Assembly (NCBI GenBank): GCA_036320915.1
Contig: JAXBDG010000006.1
Location: 2,108,001 to 2,172,000 of the forward strand
Direction: 5' to 3'
DNA: 64,000 bases
From: Linnemannia elongata
Lineage: Eukaryota > Mortierellomycota > Mortierellomycetes > Mortierellales > Mortierellaceae
Both the position numbers and the translations under genes were made by a program. The notes beneath the pieces are model-generated. The model saw only the letters and a program-made list of their open reading frames with translations, did no database searches and had not been told where the DNA came from. Position 1 is the stretch's first letter, and every line of letters begins with the position of its first letter. Shown in pieces: positions 11,501 through 26,171 of the stretch.

Positions 11501-12733
11501 GCAGGACGTTATTTGTTGTTTATTTTGGAAGGGAGGGACTGACTGGGTGACCTCGAACCACATAGCATTGCATTGTTCTAAATCACCTCATCGCTCACTC
11601 CTCCATCGCATCCCTACATGTCTTCACCATTTTAACAGGGGGAAGAATGACAAGAGAAAAATAAACAAGCACTAGTTGCAGCAGTAGATACCAAGAGGGA
11701 TGAGAGAGACACAGAGAAAGTCCAAGTATCCAAGTATGCAAAAAAAAAAAAAAATCATGAAGAAAAAAAAAGGGGGGGTATTGTGATATGAGTAGTAATG
11801 GTACATTTGGTCCTATGTGGAGAAACAGAGGAAGATACACACAGAAAGAAACATAAAGAGAGCATTTGCGATCCGCGTGAACATGTGTTGCTGACCAGAT
11901 GGATCACAAGATACCATAGAGAGGGGACAAAGTTGAGGGGGTTTGAGGGGATGGATTGGGGACAAGGTCAAAGACAAAGACAGAGGGAGGAGGCACACAA
12001 AGGAAGATAGATCAAGCAGAGACACCATACACAACTCTTTCACTAATTCAGTTTCTTTGTGTCCAAATGGGATTCAAAACAAAACAAAACAAACCACTGT
12101 GTCATCAAAGAGCCGTTGTCTTGTCAACATCCTTCCCCAGCCCCAGTAGGTAGTCCAAGCTCCTTAGTCTGGATCATCAGGAGGAAGTTACGAAGGGAGA
12201 GATGTGCATGTGGGCGCTCACTTTTGATGACCCGCACCATATCTCAATACTTTAATCATTTTAATGGTTGGTACAAGTAGGGCTTTCATTACTTGACGCC
12301 CATAGAAAAAAAAAGTAAGGGGGTGAGAGAGATGGGGACATTGGCGTTTCAGCCGAAGGAAGGAGTGAATATGACTTTCAGCCCCCTAATTTTTGCCCAT
12401 CCCTTGTCTGTCTCCACTTCCAGATGGTACTGGTAAGAGATACAAGATAGGGCTCTGGAAAAAGGAGAGGGGTCAGGCTCCAGCGACAAGAAACAACATC
12501 GAGGGTGTGGTATGAATTACCTTGCAAAGGGAAAGAAAACAAGGGGACAAGGCGTTTTGATCGAACACGGAGTTTCGCTTCTTTGCGTGGGGCATTTCAT
12601 TCATTTACTTGCGCCTTCAATCGATAGATCTGAATCGTGCGAACCAGTTGGAACAATATGTCCCGTTCTTTCTTCCACCCCCTTCTCCACCCACTCAATT
12701 CACCAAAGGGCATGAATCGAGTGTGTGAGCACC
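8510..12733. other. 4.2-kb gene-poor region: purine-rich leader and poly-T tracts
   Basis: No convincing gene on either strand. About 8936-9780 is almost pure purine on the plus strand (GAGA/GGAAG), so pyrimidine-rich on the minus strand; this fits a long CT-rich leader of the FYVE gene. Poly-T runs lie at 9902-9927, about 11078-11099, 11359-11381 and 11457-11480. Open frames here translate to Phe/Ser/Leu-rich sequence without domains. The last part (about 12300-12733) is the 3' flank of the RbfA-like gene. Confidence 0.6.
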
Positions 12734-14074
12734 TTATTTCCTTCTACGACCTCCAACTCCTCTAAGAGGCACCTTCTCTTCCTCCTGCTTTCCAACATCA
12801 ATGATATCGTTCTGCCCTGAATGCAGGTCGATCTGTTCCTCCAATTTCCTCCAAAGATCGGGCATATCTGCCCGTCGATCGCTCTGCCGAACCAATTGAA
12901 ACACAAGCCTCGACGACGCTGATGAGGATCGGGGTGCATGTCTTGCCAGCATCGCCTTGAATGCATATCCATGCTTCGTTATCACCTCTGCTATTTCATC
13001 CTATGGTTTGACAATGAAGGAGCAAAAAAAGAAACAATAGACAATATCGGTTTGTGAAAGCTAATTTTTTGGTGGCAACATCTACCTGGATTGGATGAGC
13101 TTAAATTCTTGCAGGACCAACAACAACCAACTTACGGCTGACACACTGTCGTCGGGTTTAGGACGGTACCACAGTTGGAACGTCTTCCTGTCCGGCAGCA
13201 ACTTGATCTATATCATATGTACCATAGGCAACGAACACTTTCGCGTCAATAGGTCATCTAGGAACATAGCGCAGCAAAAAATAAAGTGCCTACTTCAACA
13301 CAAGGTGACGTTTTACCTCAGTGATGTCTAGGTAGTCTTGGTGGAAGTAAGGATGCGGCAGGACATCTCGCGCATATGTCTCTTCCAACGCCCTCCAGCC
13401 CACATTATCGAACCCGCGCCGTGAGGTCCTGCTTGAGATAGACGACGGTCTCGACCCTCTTTCACCAGTAACTTCTTGCCCATCGAGGTCCAAGCTTGAT
13501 TCACCATCCAAGACAAGGCCCTCCAGGTTGCTGTTGTGTTGACTCCACTTGGCGGCAGACACCTTCTTGGGTGACCTAGATCGATCCATCGAAAGAAGAG
13601 ATCCCTCCTGCGCAATCGAGGTGACAATTACGGTTAGTTACTCAAAAGAAAAATAAATGATCAAGACACGGGAAAATACTATCATCAAACAAACGCAAGA
13701 AAGAGATGGACAGAAAGAGAGACAGAGGGATCAAGCGGGGGGGACGTTACTGCTTTGTGGATGGAGCGCTTATCGGGCCGAAAGTATTGTTGATATCGGC
13801 CAGGGATGGCCACTTCGTCCATGACCGTCTTTCTCTGGTCCGAAACTCCTCCTGATCCATCTTTTCGATATCGTCCTGAGACGGAGGACGAGGAGGTGGG
13901 AGCGTCTCGACTGGACTTTATTGTGCGCGTAGTCGAAGGTGCGCTTCCTTTTGTGGAGTAGGCGTGTTGGAGGAGGCTAGTATTCGTGCGTGGCAGTCTG
14001 GTGATTGGCTGGAGGAAGGAGGTGATGAGACATTTGAGGTGTGTGTGCATGCGAGGATGAATGGGGAATGACAT
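12734..14074 (-). CDS. Probable mitochondrial ribosome-binding factor A (RbfA-like)
   Basis: Four exons (14074-13751, 13607-13317, 13207-13136, 13000-12734), all in phase 0, encode 317 residues. The N-terminus is basic and hydroxyl-rich without acids (MSFPIHPRMHTHLKCL...), fitting a mitochondrial presequence. Residues about 195-275 match the RbfA KH-like pattern by eye: YLDITEIKLLPDRKTFQLWY, a short loop, the helix ADEIAEVITKHGYAFKAMLA, then RLVFQLVRQ. RbfA proteins bind the small ribosomal subunit during late 16S/12S rRNA maturation; here the mitoribosome would be the target. No sequence search was possible. The C-terminal tail is charged (KQEEEKVPL, then GRRRK). Its 5' end lies 258 bp from the stop of GFA1, same strand. 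Confidence 0.55.
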
Positions 14075-14199
14075 GTTGCGCTTGTTGGAATCCTGAATGG
14101 AAATGGATCAGAGAAAGGGAGTCTACACTGTAGGGTTTGTACCTTCCTATGTCTAGTCTAATTGGAGACTGCTGTTTTTTTGAATGACAAAAGATTGGT

Positions 14200-14205
14200 T
14201 TTATT
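14200..14205 (-). terminator. Poly(A) signal of GFA1
   Basis: AATAAA on the minus strand, 127 nt past the GFA1 stop codon. Confidence 0.5.
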
Positions 14206-14331
14206 TCATGACTGCAGAAGAATGTACAAGGCTGTTCAAATAAAGGATTGTTACCTCGTCAAAAGAACAAAAAAGAAATCAGAAAAAAGGTCATTGGTCT
14301 TCATCATCAATTGGCATTGTTTCCTGCATAT

Positions 14332-17253
<2,922 letters not shown>

Positions 17254-17807
17254 TGTCTGGATATACGTAGATCAAACTTGTGCTAAGTGCGTTGATATGG
17301 GTATGTGGAGGGAAGGAGAAGAAGGTATATAAAGAAGAATATGAGGGATAGAAGAAAGTAAGAAGAAGTGTTGGTTATTTGAAGGGAGGGAAGGAATGAT
17401 GTGAGAGGAGAAAAGAACAAGCGGAAATGGGCGAGGACGGCCTTTTTATACTTCTCTCGTAATGGACTGGCTTGGTCTGAGGGTCATTTAATTTTAGCAG
17501 ACCATCCATTGAATTCGTTTCTGACATGAGCTGAGTGGATAACAATAGCATAAGCCAGTGACAGACAAAAGCCAGAAACTTAACCATCCGCCATCTCCCT
17601 GTCTTGACATGTCCTAAAAGAACCGCTTCTCAGTACTGTACCTTTTTTCCGATCCCATCTTATTACAAAGACTTATCACTTCTCCTTCAATCATTTTCGC
17701 ACGCTCAGATTGCTCTGGCTCTGGTTCAAACACAAACACAGCGGATGGTATTGCCCTGCTTTTCCGTTTTGTTCTTTCGTAAGGTCCTTAGTGAGATGCT
17801 TATCGTG

Positions 17808-17846
<39 letters not shown>

Positions 17847-19220
17847 CAGGAGTAAAAAAAAGACAGAGACGAAGAAGCCTCCTTCCATCCGTCCGTCCCT
17901 GGGTTCCTGTTCATCCTTGTGCGTGAACAGGACAGTGAGCAGAAGTCAATTGGCTATTTTCTCTTCAAAGTGGCGGGACTATGCCTTCTCCGTCAATTGA
18001 ACATGCAGAGTATCATGCATTAAGGTACGGGAATTGCGGGAAGAATAATGCTTGATCCTGATGGGTATGTGCAAGTATTCCTAACTGCCCCCTCTCCCGC
18101 CCACTCGCAATCTCCTTTTGTGACCCCTCGTCCTTTGGATATGTAGCTCGTTCCCCCAGCAACAATCATTAGGAACTGGAGCATTTTTCCTCATTTTCTT
18201 CTTCTTCCCCCTTTTCATCCATCGTCTACAAGCTATCCACCGCATAGTAGTCAGATGTAAGGAGGCGTGGGACCTATCGCCAGGTCAAGTTCAATTGGAT
18301 CCTAGTTATCATTTCCACAGAACGAAAGTATGTTGGGCTAGGAACAACATAGCCCGAGAGGTTCCTGTTTGGAGGCACCAATGGACGAAGGTTAAAAAAA
18401 GAAAAAAATGAATTTTCTAATTTTACACTTCGTATGTCTCTTATTCATTCATGAACAGAAAAATAAGAAACTAGCACCCATGGATACTCAAGGCTCCAAC
18501 CTGGCAGTTCAACCTTTTTATTTTCATGTGCTATATAGACGACGCACTCAGCCTACTGCAGGAAGGTCATATGGATATTGAAACCATTCATTGACAGTGG
18601 ATGGATTGAACTTTTTTTTCCCAATGCTTATAGTCACAGTCTATATTGTTGTGCACGTTTTCCAAGCCATGATACTCAATTGCATAGCAAAATGAAAAGA
18701 CAATATTGCCTTTCTTATGGATGACGAGTGCTGGCTAACGAGTAAAGGACTGACCCTTTCTGTGCTCGCCCTGGCGTCTCAAGGATTGCCCAACTCGGCA
18801 AACATGTTACGTCTTTGGTTTGCCATAGGCCAGGCAGGCAATCACCTTATGATGCAATTAATCCACGTGACTCTCTCTTCCTTCAAGTGACTGCGCCTGA
18901 GGTTCAAAAAAAAAGTGCCATGGGGTAGGGAAGGGTACTTTGCCCTTTGCCACATAACTTTCGTCTTTGACCATCTCTTATTCACTTACAACTCACTACA
19001 CATACATACTACTTCTTGACCGTTTGTCATCAACAACTACCACTAACACACCACCGACAGACACCCCTCCTTCCTCATCAACAACTCGCTCAGTTCCTTC
19101 TCTCTACTTAAACCGCCCTCTAACCATCCTCACATTCTTTTTTTCACCCTTCCCCCGTCACTTTTCGACTTTCATTCTAACGAATACGACCTAAAGAAGC
19201 CTATTCAACACATCGCCACC
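17254..19220. other. Divergent promoter region between GFA1 and ATG1
   Basis: About 2 kb with no gene seen. It includes a 37-nt poly-T run at 17810-17846 and a C/A/T-rich, purine-poor stretch at 18960-19190 that is probably the ATG1 leader. Confidence 0.6.
17810..17846 (+). repeat. 37-nt poly-T tract
   Basis: Uninterrupted T run in the GFA1/ATG1 intergenic region. Confidence 0.95.
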
Positions 19221-22200
19221 ATGGCCAGCACCGCAAAAGCTGTTCCAGAGGCTACTCAAGTGGGAGACTATATTGTCGAGTACGAGATTGGCCGAGGATC
19301 CTTTGCAACCGTCTACAAAGGTCATCACAGGGTGAGAACACACGCGTGGAGAAGTTAAGGTGGCGGCGCCCTCTTGACTTTCTTGGTTTTGCATTTTACA
19401 ACTCCGTTCTTTGGCCTTGGCAATCTCGCCTTGCGATATGTGCTGTGTGCATTGCAGTCAACTCTTCCATCGATTGACAATTGACGCCCAATATCTTTCT
19501 CTTATCTATTAGCTGACGAAAGAACCTGTCGCCATCAAGTCTGTCCTTCGTTCCAAACTTACAAAGAAGCTGCTTGAAAACCTTGCCAGCGAGATCAACA
19601 TTCTCAAGGGCATTCGACATGATCACATCGTCGCCCTTGTCGACTGCAGGGTAAATGAATGTTGAGGTTTTGTGTCCTCTCGATACTTTATTAATAACAT
19701 ATGGATCAAGCATTCGTTCAACGTCGTCCGTCCTTCTCTCACTTGTTATTGTCACAGTTACTGACTCACTCACTTGTTGTTTTAATGAATACGTCCTGCT
19801 CTCCCTACAGGAAACCGAGACTCACATACATCTAGTCATGGAGTACTGCTCACAGGGAGATCTTTCACAGTACATCAAGAGGAAGGGCGACGGGCCTCCG
19901 TCGTTGCCTTCCCCTCCAGGCGGTGGTCTCCATGAAGTCGTCGTTCGTCATTTCTTGAAGCAGTTGGGTATGTTCTAACGTTCAAGTGCTTCGTTTCTGT
20001 TTTTTGCTCGTTTTTTTCTTGTGCAACGATGGGATGATCGACTATTCGCCAAGGCTCATATTTTTTGCTGCTTCTCCTTATCGCCATTGTATCCCTCTTC
20101 ATGTAGCATCTGCCCTGGAGTTCCTTCGGTCCAAGAATCTCATTCATCGTGATCTCAAACCGCAGGTAAAAGGGGAACTTCATCGAAACGTTTTCTTTTT
20201 TTTTACAAGGGGCGACCCCCTGTCGCGCCCTATTACAAACCATGTCCTCATCCTTTTCGCTTGTTTTTCTCCTTTTCTAGAACCTACTTTTGCACCCATC
20301 GAGTAACGCAAAGGAAGGAAGCGGATATGGGTTGCCTGTGCTCAAGATTGCAGATTTTGGATTCGCCCGCTCATTGCCTCACCTCAGCCTGGCCGAGACA
20401 CTTTGCGGTTCCCCACTCTATATGGCACCAGAGATTCTCCGCTACGAAAAATACGACGCCAAGGCAGATTTGTGGAGTGTTGGCACTGTTTTGTACGAGA
20501 TGTGCACTGGAAAACCACCATTCAGGGCGCAAAACCATGTCGAGCTCCTCAAGCGGATAGAGAAGGCACAGGACGCAATCACTTTTCCTGGAGAGACTGT
20601 CGCGGATGACCGGTCTGGATCTTCTCCCAACAACCACGCCCATGTCATCCCTATCAGCGATGACATTAAGGACTTGATCCGACAGCTGCTGAAGCGGAAC
20701 CCCGTAGAGAGAATATCGTTCGAGGAATTCTTTATGAACCCAACAGTCTCCAATCTGGCGCCTCGTGTTCGGTCTCGATCATCTCGGAGTGGCGCGTCTG
20801 GTCAGGACTTTGCCAGGAATGATTTATTCCCAGTGGAGTCTTCCAGGAAATCATCAGTCCCTGACCCATCACGGCATTATTACGATTCGTCATCGCAGCG
20901 GGACAGGAACGATAGGCGGACATCCAGCACGGGCCATGCGCGAGAGCCCTCAGATAGGGTTATCGAGACTCCCCTTCGGTCAAGACCAAGATCCATCCGG
21001 AGCGGATCGCCTTCGTCTGCACCTGATAGTCGACCTCCTCTTCAGCTACCCCTTTCGTCGCCAAAATCTCACCACGCGTATGTCAATGGTCTCGGCAATC
21101 AACCTTCTTACACGGATTACCAGACCCAGCCATCTTCCCTACCCATCAACCCTTCCAACCGGCGGACGCGAACCACGGACATCGGCTCAGCAGACCCTTC
21201 CAACCGGACATTAACACCGCAGCCCTCTTCACAGCCTTATCGTCGCAGCACTCTGGTCGGGATCCCTGATGTTGCACGCCGGTACAGCGCACCTGAAGAC
21301 GACATACTTCTAGACACTGACTACGTCGTCATTGAAAAACGTGCCGTGGAGTTGAATGTGCTTGCGGATGGTAAGAGTACAGTCTGTCTGATATTTCGCA
21401 GTAATTCGTATCTATGGAGATGAATATGGACGCAGATCTAACCTATGTTATCATTTAATATGATAGAGGTGGCAGGATCACCAACGCCGAGCTCTACACG
21501 CACCAAGAATGGATACCAGCAGGGGAACATTCTTTCACCGCCCATACCTACATCGTTGACTAACTATCGGACCCCGCCACCGCCGTTTATACCCTACCCA
21601 CACTCGACCACAAACCAGTCGCCTCCTTCCAACGCCCACCTCTTCTCCACAACTCCGCCTTTTGCCCTACCAAACACCCCAACACCAGAAGAACTTAAAC
21701 CCATTCCACATCTGCAGCGACCCTCCTTGGGTCAGATCCAGCCACTGCCTTCGCCTGTGAGTGTTCGTTCTGGAAGTCCGCGTGAAAACGGTGCCACCTC
21801 TGCACTTGCCAAAGCCATTTCTATGGCCTCTATGCGACTTTTTGGCGCCTCCTCATCTCCACCCTCATGGAAGAGCAATACTTCATTGATTGGGTTTGCC
21901 GACACATCTAACAGGAATGGAGGAACGGCCGAAGTACCACCAGAGGAGGGTCCTGTTTTGCAGTCCATCGAAGACACAGCCCATAAGGCCTATGTGGTCT
22001 CACAGTTTGCTGACTCCAAGATGCAGGGTATTCGTCCATTGGACGAGATGGGATTTTCGCCCTCAGAAGGCCATGAGCCAAGTCGGGACAGCCTTTTGGC
22101 AGAGGAGGCATTCTTTCTTTACCTCCGCGCACTTGCCTTGTTGCAGGCAGGCATGGATGCTGCTCGCCAATACTGGGAAGAGAAACGACAGGATACGAAG

Positions 22201-22388
22201 CCGGCATCGATGCGACTCAACAGTGGTGTTCAGTGGATTCGCGATCGATTCAACGAATGTCTTGAAAAAGCTGAGGCTGCCAGGCACCGTTCAGGAATTG
22301 ACAATCGGGACGAAAGCGGCGTCGTCATTGAGAAACTGATTTATGAACGCGCATTGGAGCTTGTAAGTGCATCAGGGTTTCATCACGG

Positions 22389-22419
<31 letters not shown>

Positions 22420-22813
22420 CGTGGCAAAAGTCTATTTTTTTACTGACCATTCGCAAGTACATTCTAAATGACCCGATTATAGAGCAAATCGGCAGCATTG
22501 AAGGAACTGGTGAGCGAATACTACGGAGAAAGTGAAAAGTCGTACCAAACTTCCATCTGGATGTTGCATGCGATTTTGGATGGTGCCGGAGAAGACGGAC
22601 GAAGCGATGCCATCGAAGACGACGATCGCGACATTTTGAACAAGTGTAAGTCGAGCAGCTCTGATCTTTTGTTCTTTTTGTCCGCCTACGGCTATATGAA
22701 TGCGAAACGTTGTGTGTTGACTTTAGTTCTTTTGCCACTTCGACATAGTAATTCGGTCAATTGAGAATAGATTGAGCCTTCACAGGAAACGAATCGCCGG
22801 AGCAAGGGCTTGA
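19221..22813 (+). CDS. ATG1: Serine/threonine kinase ATG1 (ULK1/Unc-51 family)
   Basis: Eight exons (19221-19331, 19513-19650, 19811-19967, 20107-20165, 20281-21370, 21467-22362, 22483-22645, 22749-22813) encode 892 residues. The ATG lies in a perfect GCCACCATGG context. Kinase landmarks: [11 protein letters not shown] (24-34), VAIK with Lys46, HRDLKPQN (149-156), DFG (180-182) and APE (204-206). A Ser/Pro-rich linker follows. It contains [12 protein letters not shown] (502-513), whose Tyr-Val-Val-Ile matches the Atg8-interacting motif at the same place in other Atg1 proteins. The C-terminal ~250 residues are helical and match the position of the tandem MIT domain that binds Atg13. The kinase starts autophagosome formation downstream of TOR and nutrient signals. 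The last acceptor was chosen (CGACATAG) because it gives the charged end [15 protein letters not shown]. Intron 6 holds a 29-T run. Confidence 0.97.
22391..22419 (+). repeat. 29-nt poly-T tract inside an ATG1 intron
   Basis: T run on the coding strand 28 nt after the donor of intron 6. Confidence 0.95.
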
Positions 22814-23950
22814 GTGAACGGAGAGCCTTTGGAACCACCGTGCTTTTGCTCTCATTTATCCATAGACTCTCTCCGACACCTGTTCACTCACTTTTTTGAA
22901 TGCATACGTCAAATGCATATGGTTCTGCAAGGACCACACCTGGACGTGATCGTTGTTGAATATCGGAGAATATTTGATGTCTTTGTCTCTCCATGCGGCG
23001 CTTTTATTCCATTGGACCCATTCTCCACCTGCTGATTGATGCACCGGGCCCAGTCCGCTGTTACCTATGTATCTTATCCTCCCCAAGCCTTTTTCTTGTA
23101 GCTCTCTCCCCTGGAGTAGTCAAATAGTTCCATAAAGAGGAAGCCATATACCACTTACAAGATAATGAATTGAATCCAATGTGTATATAGTATGACAGGG
23201 GTCGTGAAGAATACGACCGTTGCTCGCGAATTGACTTGGCAATTATGCACGTTCGTCAACGGACGTTGATGTAGTATACTTCGGTGATTCCTGCTGAGGA
23301 TATCAGCAGCCAACGAAACACACAACGACTATGATAAACACTCGAAGCACAGACAGTCCGTCCGTTCAGGTTTTCTTTTATGTTATTAAGAAACAAAAAG
23401 ATGATAACGGAGAATAACATCCACTGTGGATCATTCCATTGTCGCATTCGCCACCTCCTCAGCAGGTTTTTTTGTTTGAAGTCGGCTAATGCAAGTTGTT
23501 TGTCATCAGTCTACTCATTGTCTCTCCTTAGGCGCACGGCGCAGACAGGGGATACGGAGATGTAAAAATATAGTTCGCACTGGTGATCATGACATAAACT
23601 CCTATTTTTTTTATTTTTTTTTTTCTGTCTTCCGTGTCTGTTCGTAGTACTGTAGTGTCAGTCAGGTACAGGCAAAAAGAGTTGTTGTTTGTTCATCATT
23701 CATCATCCGATCTGTTCACCCCCTTTTTTCTTGTCCGTGTGCCCAATTTTTCTTTTCTCTCTCTGTGCCTTCATGTCATGCACACACCCTCTCACATAGC
23801 CCTCACCAGCCAGCCTGACCTGACCACCTTTTTTTAAGAGAGAACAACGAAGTCGATAAACGAGAGGGGGAAGGAGAGACTCGACCGGGTATGTCTGAGG
23901 GTGGGAGTGTCTGTGTGCACACACCTTGGCGTGGCTACTCTTTTCTTGTT

Positions 23951-23985
<35 letters not shown>

Positions 23986-24671
23986 GTTTTTGGTTTTTGG
24001 TTTTCGATCCTTTTCTTCCTCTTCTCTCTCTTTTCTTCTTTTCTCTTTTAACATCTCTAAACCATATCCATTTCTCTCCTCCTCATTCTTTTTCTTTAGT
24101 GCTTCTCCTTGTCGCCACTTGGCTTGGCCTCTTTTCCTCTTCTTTTGAATTCCTCCACACATATCAGACGATCAATTCAGCCTCTCTTTTTATATTTCTT
24201 TTCATCCAATCCAAAAAGAATCCACACTCTCTTGAAATTGTTAATTCTGTAACGACTCGAAGACTCACTCCTCCCCTCTCTTCCCTTTCCCAAGCGTACT
24301 TTGCTCCTCTTCCTTCTCCTCCTCCTCCTCTTGAACTCTCTCTTTCCTCCAGCTTGTTGGCTACGGCGAACATTCACACACTTTGAACCACAAAAGCCTT
24401 TGCTTCCTTCCCGTCCTCCGTGCCTTAATTTACAGCATTTTCTTTCATTTTCCCTACGCATTTTTTTTTACCACTAAATTCGACTCGATCCCAAATCTCC
24501 TCTCTCTTTCTCCTTTCTTTCCTTTAACTTCCTTCTTCAACGAAACCCACTCAACTGCAGCAGCACTCACTCTTTCTCTCTCTCGCCCGCTTCCTTTCTA
24601 CGTCTTGAAACCCACCCTTTCTTCCTTCCTTCTCTTTTCTTCCTCTCCTTCCAACAAATCAAGCAACAACC
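22814..24671. other. Intergenic: ATG1 3' flank and CT-rich leader of the CRIB gene
   Basis: No gene seen. A 32-nt poly-T run lies at 23953-23984. About 24000-24670 is strongly pyrimidine-rich on the coding strand and runs straight into the next start codon. Confidence 0.6.
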
Positions 24672-26171
24672 ATGGGAGGCCTCTTCTCAAAGTCCACAAG
24701 GACCCAGAAATCAAAGGACCCAAAGTGGCAAGGAATTGGACCCAACACCCCTCTCCCCAGCGCCGCGTCCTCCTCCTCCCCCTCCTCTCCATATAACAGC
24801 AACTACAACCAACCAGGTGGAAGTAGCGGAGGTGCATATGGATACCAACAACAGTCCCCACAACCTCGGTCTCAGACTCTGACCACACTCGACAGCAGGA
24901 GCAACAATAACAACAACACCACCACGAGTAATCTTGCGGCAGCAAAGAAGAAGCAGCAAAAGTCTTCAAAGATCATGTTGCTCCTTAAGCTGGATCCCAA
25001 GGCTGGTGGGCAGAGGAAGGTTATCACCAAGAACTTGATCAGTCTCCCCTCTGACTTCCGAGTACGTTTACAGTTTCGTTTGTTACATTTTTTTTCCGCA
25101 TGCATTGGAGGGTGAAGGGCATTGTGCGCTTTGTTTTGTATTGTGTTCTTGTTCAGCTACACCATACATACATGTCCTTATTGTTCTAACGTTCTTTTCT
25201 CTCACTTTCTCTGCTCTCTTGTCTTTGTGTGTATGCGTAATACCCGTTACTTGCTTTGTCTGTTGGGGTATCTTGTAGCATACTGGACACATTGGTGCAG
25301 GTGAGGTCCGCAGCGGCCAGATCGATGTAAGTTATAGCCTCCTCTTCTCACTTTGCATTACCGTGTAATTGTTCCTGTTCGCCCTGGTTGTAAAGAAAAA
25401 ATTACGCATAGAAGACATCACATATGGATCCTTGCATTTCGAACTACAGTATTCTGTTCCTGGACCGTATTCACACATTACATGTACACACGTACACATA
25501 TTACCCGACATCCCGCCACCCCTACACTCTTTCCTCCCTTCACCCCACTTTGCCATCCTTTCATCTAGCTATTCGTCCCTCCCTTCCCTTCCCTCACTCT
25601 TCCTACCGTTCGCCCAATTCTTTCAAGGACGAAAGGACTAAAATTTGTGTTTTACATTTTGTGTATCCTGACTTGTACGCCCATTTGCTGACCCATTCTT
25701 CCATCATATGTGCTTTTTCAACCCCCAATTTTTTATGTCATTCATGCAAAAAAATAGCCTGAAAAGATCAAGAACCAGATGGCAGAGGTTGCAGCGTGTT
25801 TGAAATTGGATGTCAACACGCCCATCCCCATGCTCAAGACCATTCCCATCCAGCCCGAAAACCAAGACCCTGCTGCCGACCACGCGGTAAGTACCATGCG
25901 CACCCAGTGCTGCAACTGTCTTAAGCATTCGTTGTATTGTGTACTATAAGCCTCCAACCAACACCGAGGAGATAAAGGACGAGATCCGACTTCCTATTCT
26001 CCTTCTCCCTCTTTCCTTCCTTGACATCTCCGTCTGTCGGAGTCGATCCCTGAAAAATGTTGATAGAAGAAGACACCATATCACTAACCCTTGAGTCGTG
26101 TTTGTTACCTCGAAACTTAGCCGGAACAGGTTGATCGGTACGCAGCGCGTCCAGGTGCCGCGGTGTTCTAA
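24672..26171 (+). CDS. Small CRIB-domain protein with N-myristoylation motif
   Basis: Four exons (24672-25061, 25279-25326, 25758-25886, 26121-26171), all phase 0, encode 205 residues. It begins MGGLFSKST: Gly2 and Ser6 fit the N-myristoylation consensus, with lysines nearby. A Ser/Gln/Asn-rich linker follows. At 123-136 the sequence ISLPSDFRHTGHIG matches the CRIB (Cdc42/Rac-interactive binding) consensus ISxPxxFxHxxHxG; the first intron falls inside it. The rest (GEVRSGQIDPEKIKNQMAEV...) is a short extension with no kinase or other domain. Known small CRIB proteins such as yeast Gic1/2 or animal SPECs are Cdc42 effectors in polarity, so a membrane-tethered Cdc42/Rac effector is the likely role. 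The last exon (ends AARPGAAVF) is the least certain: an alternative acceptor at about 25951 gives a different tail. Confidence 0.75.

Noticed and set aside
9951..11563. Phe/Leu/Ser-rich open frames in the gene-poor region
   Set aside because: They translate poly-T and CT-rich tracts; no domains, and no consistent splice structure.
25951..26095. Alternative last exon of the CRIB gene (PPTNTEEIKDEIRLP...)
   Set aside because: It is in phase and cannot be excluded, but its later part reads as CT-rich intron-like sequence; the exon at 26121 gives a shorter, cleaner end.
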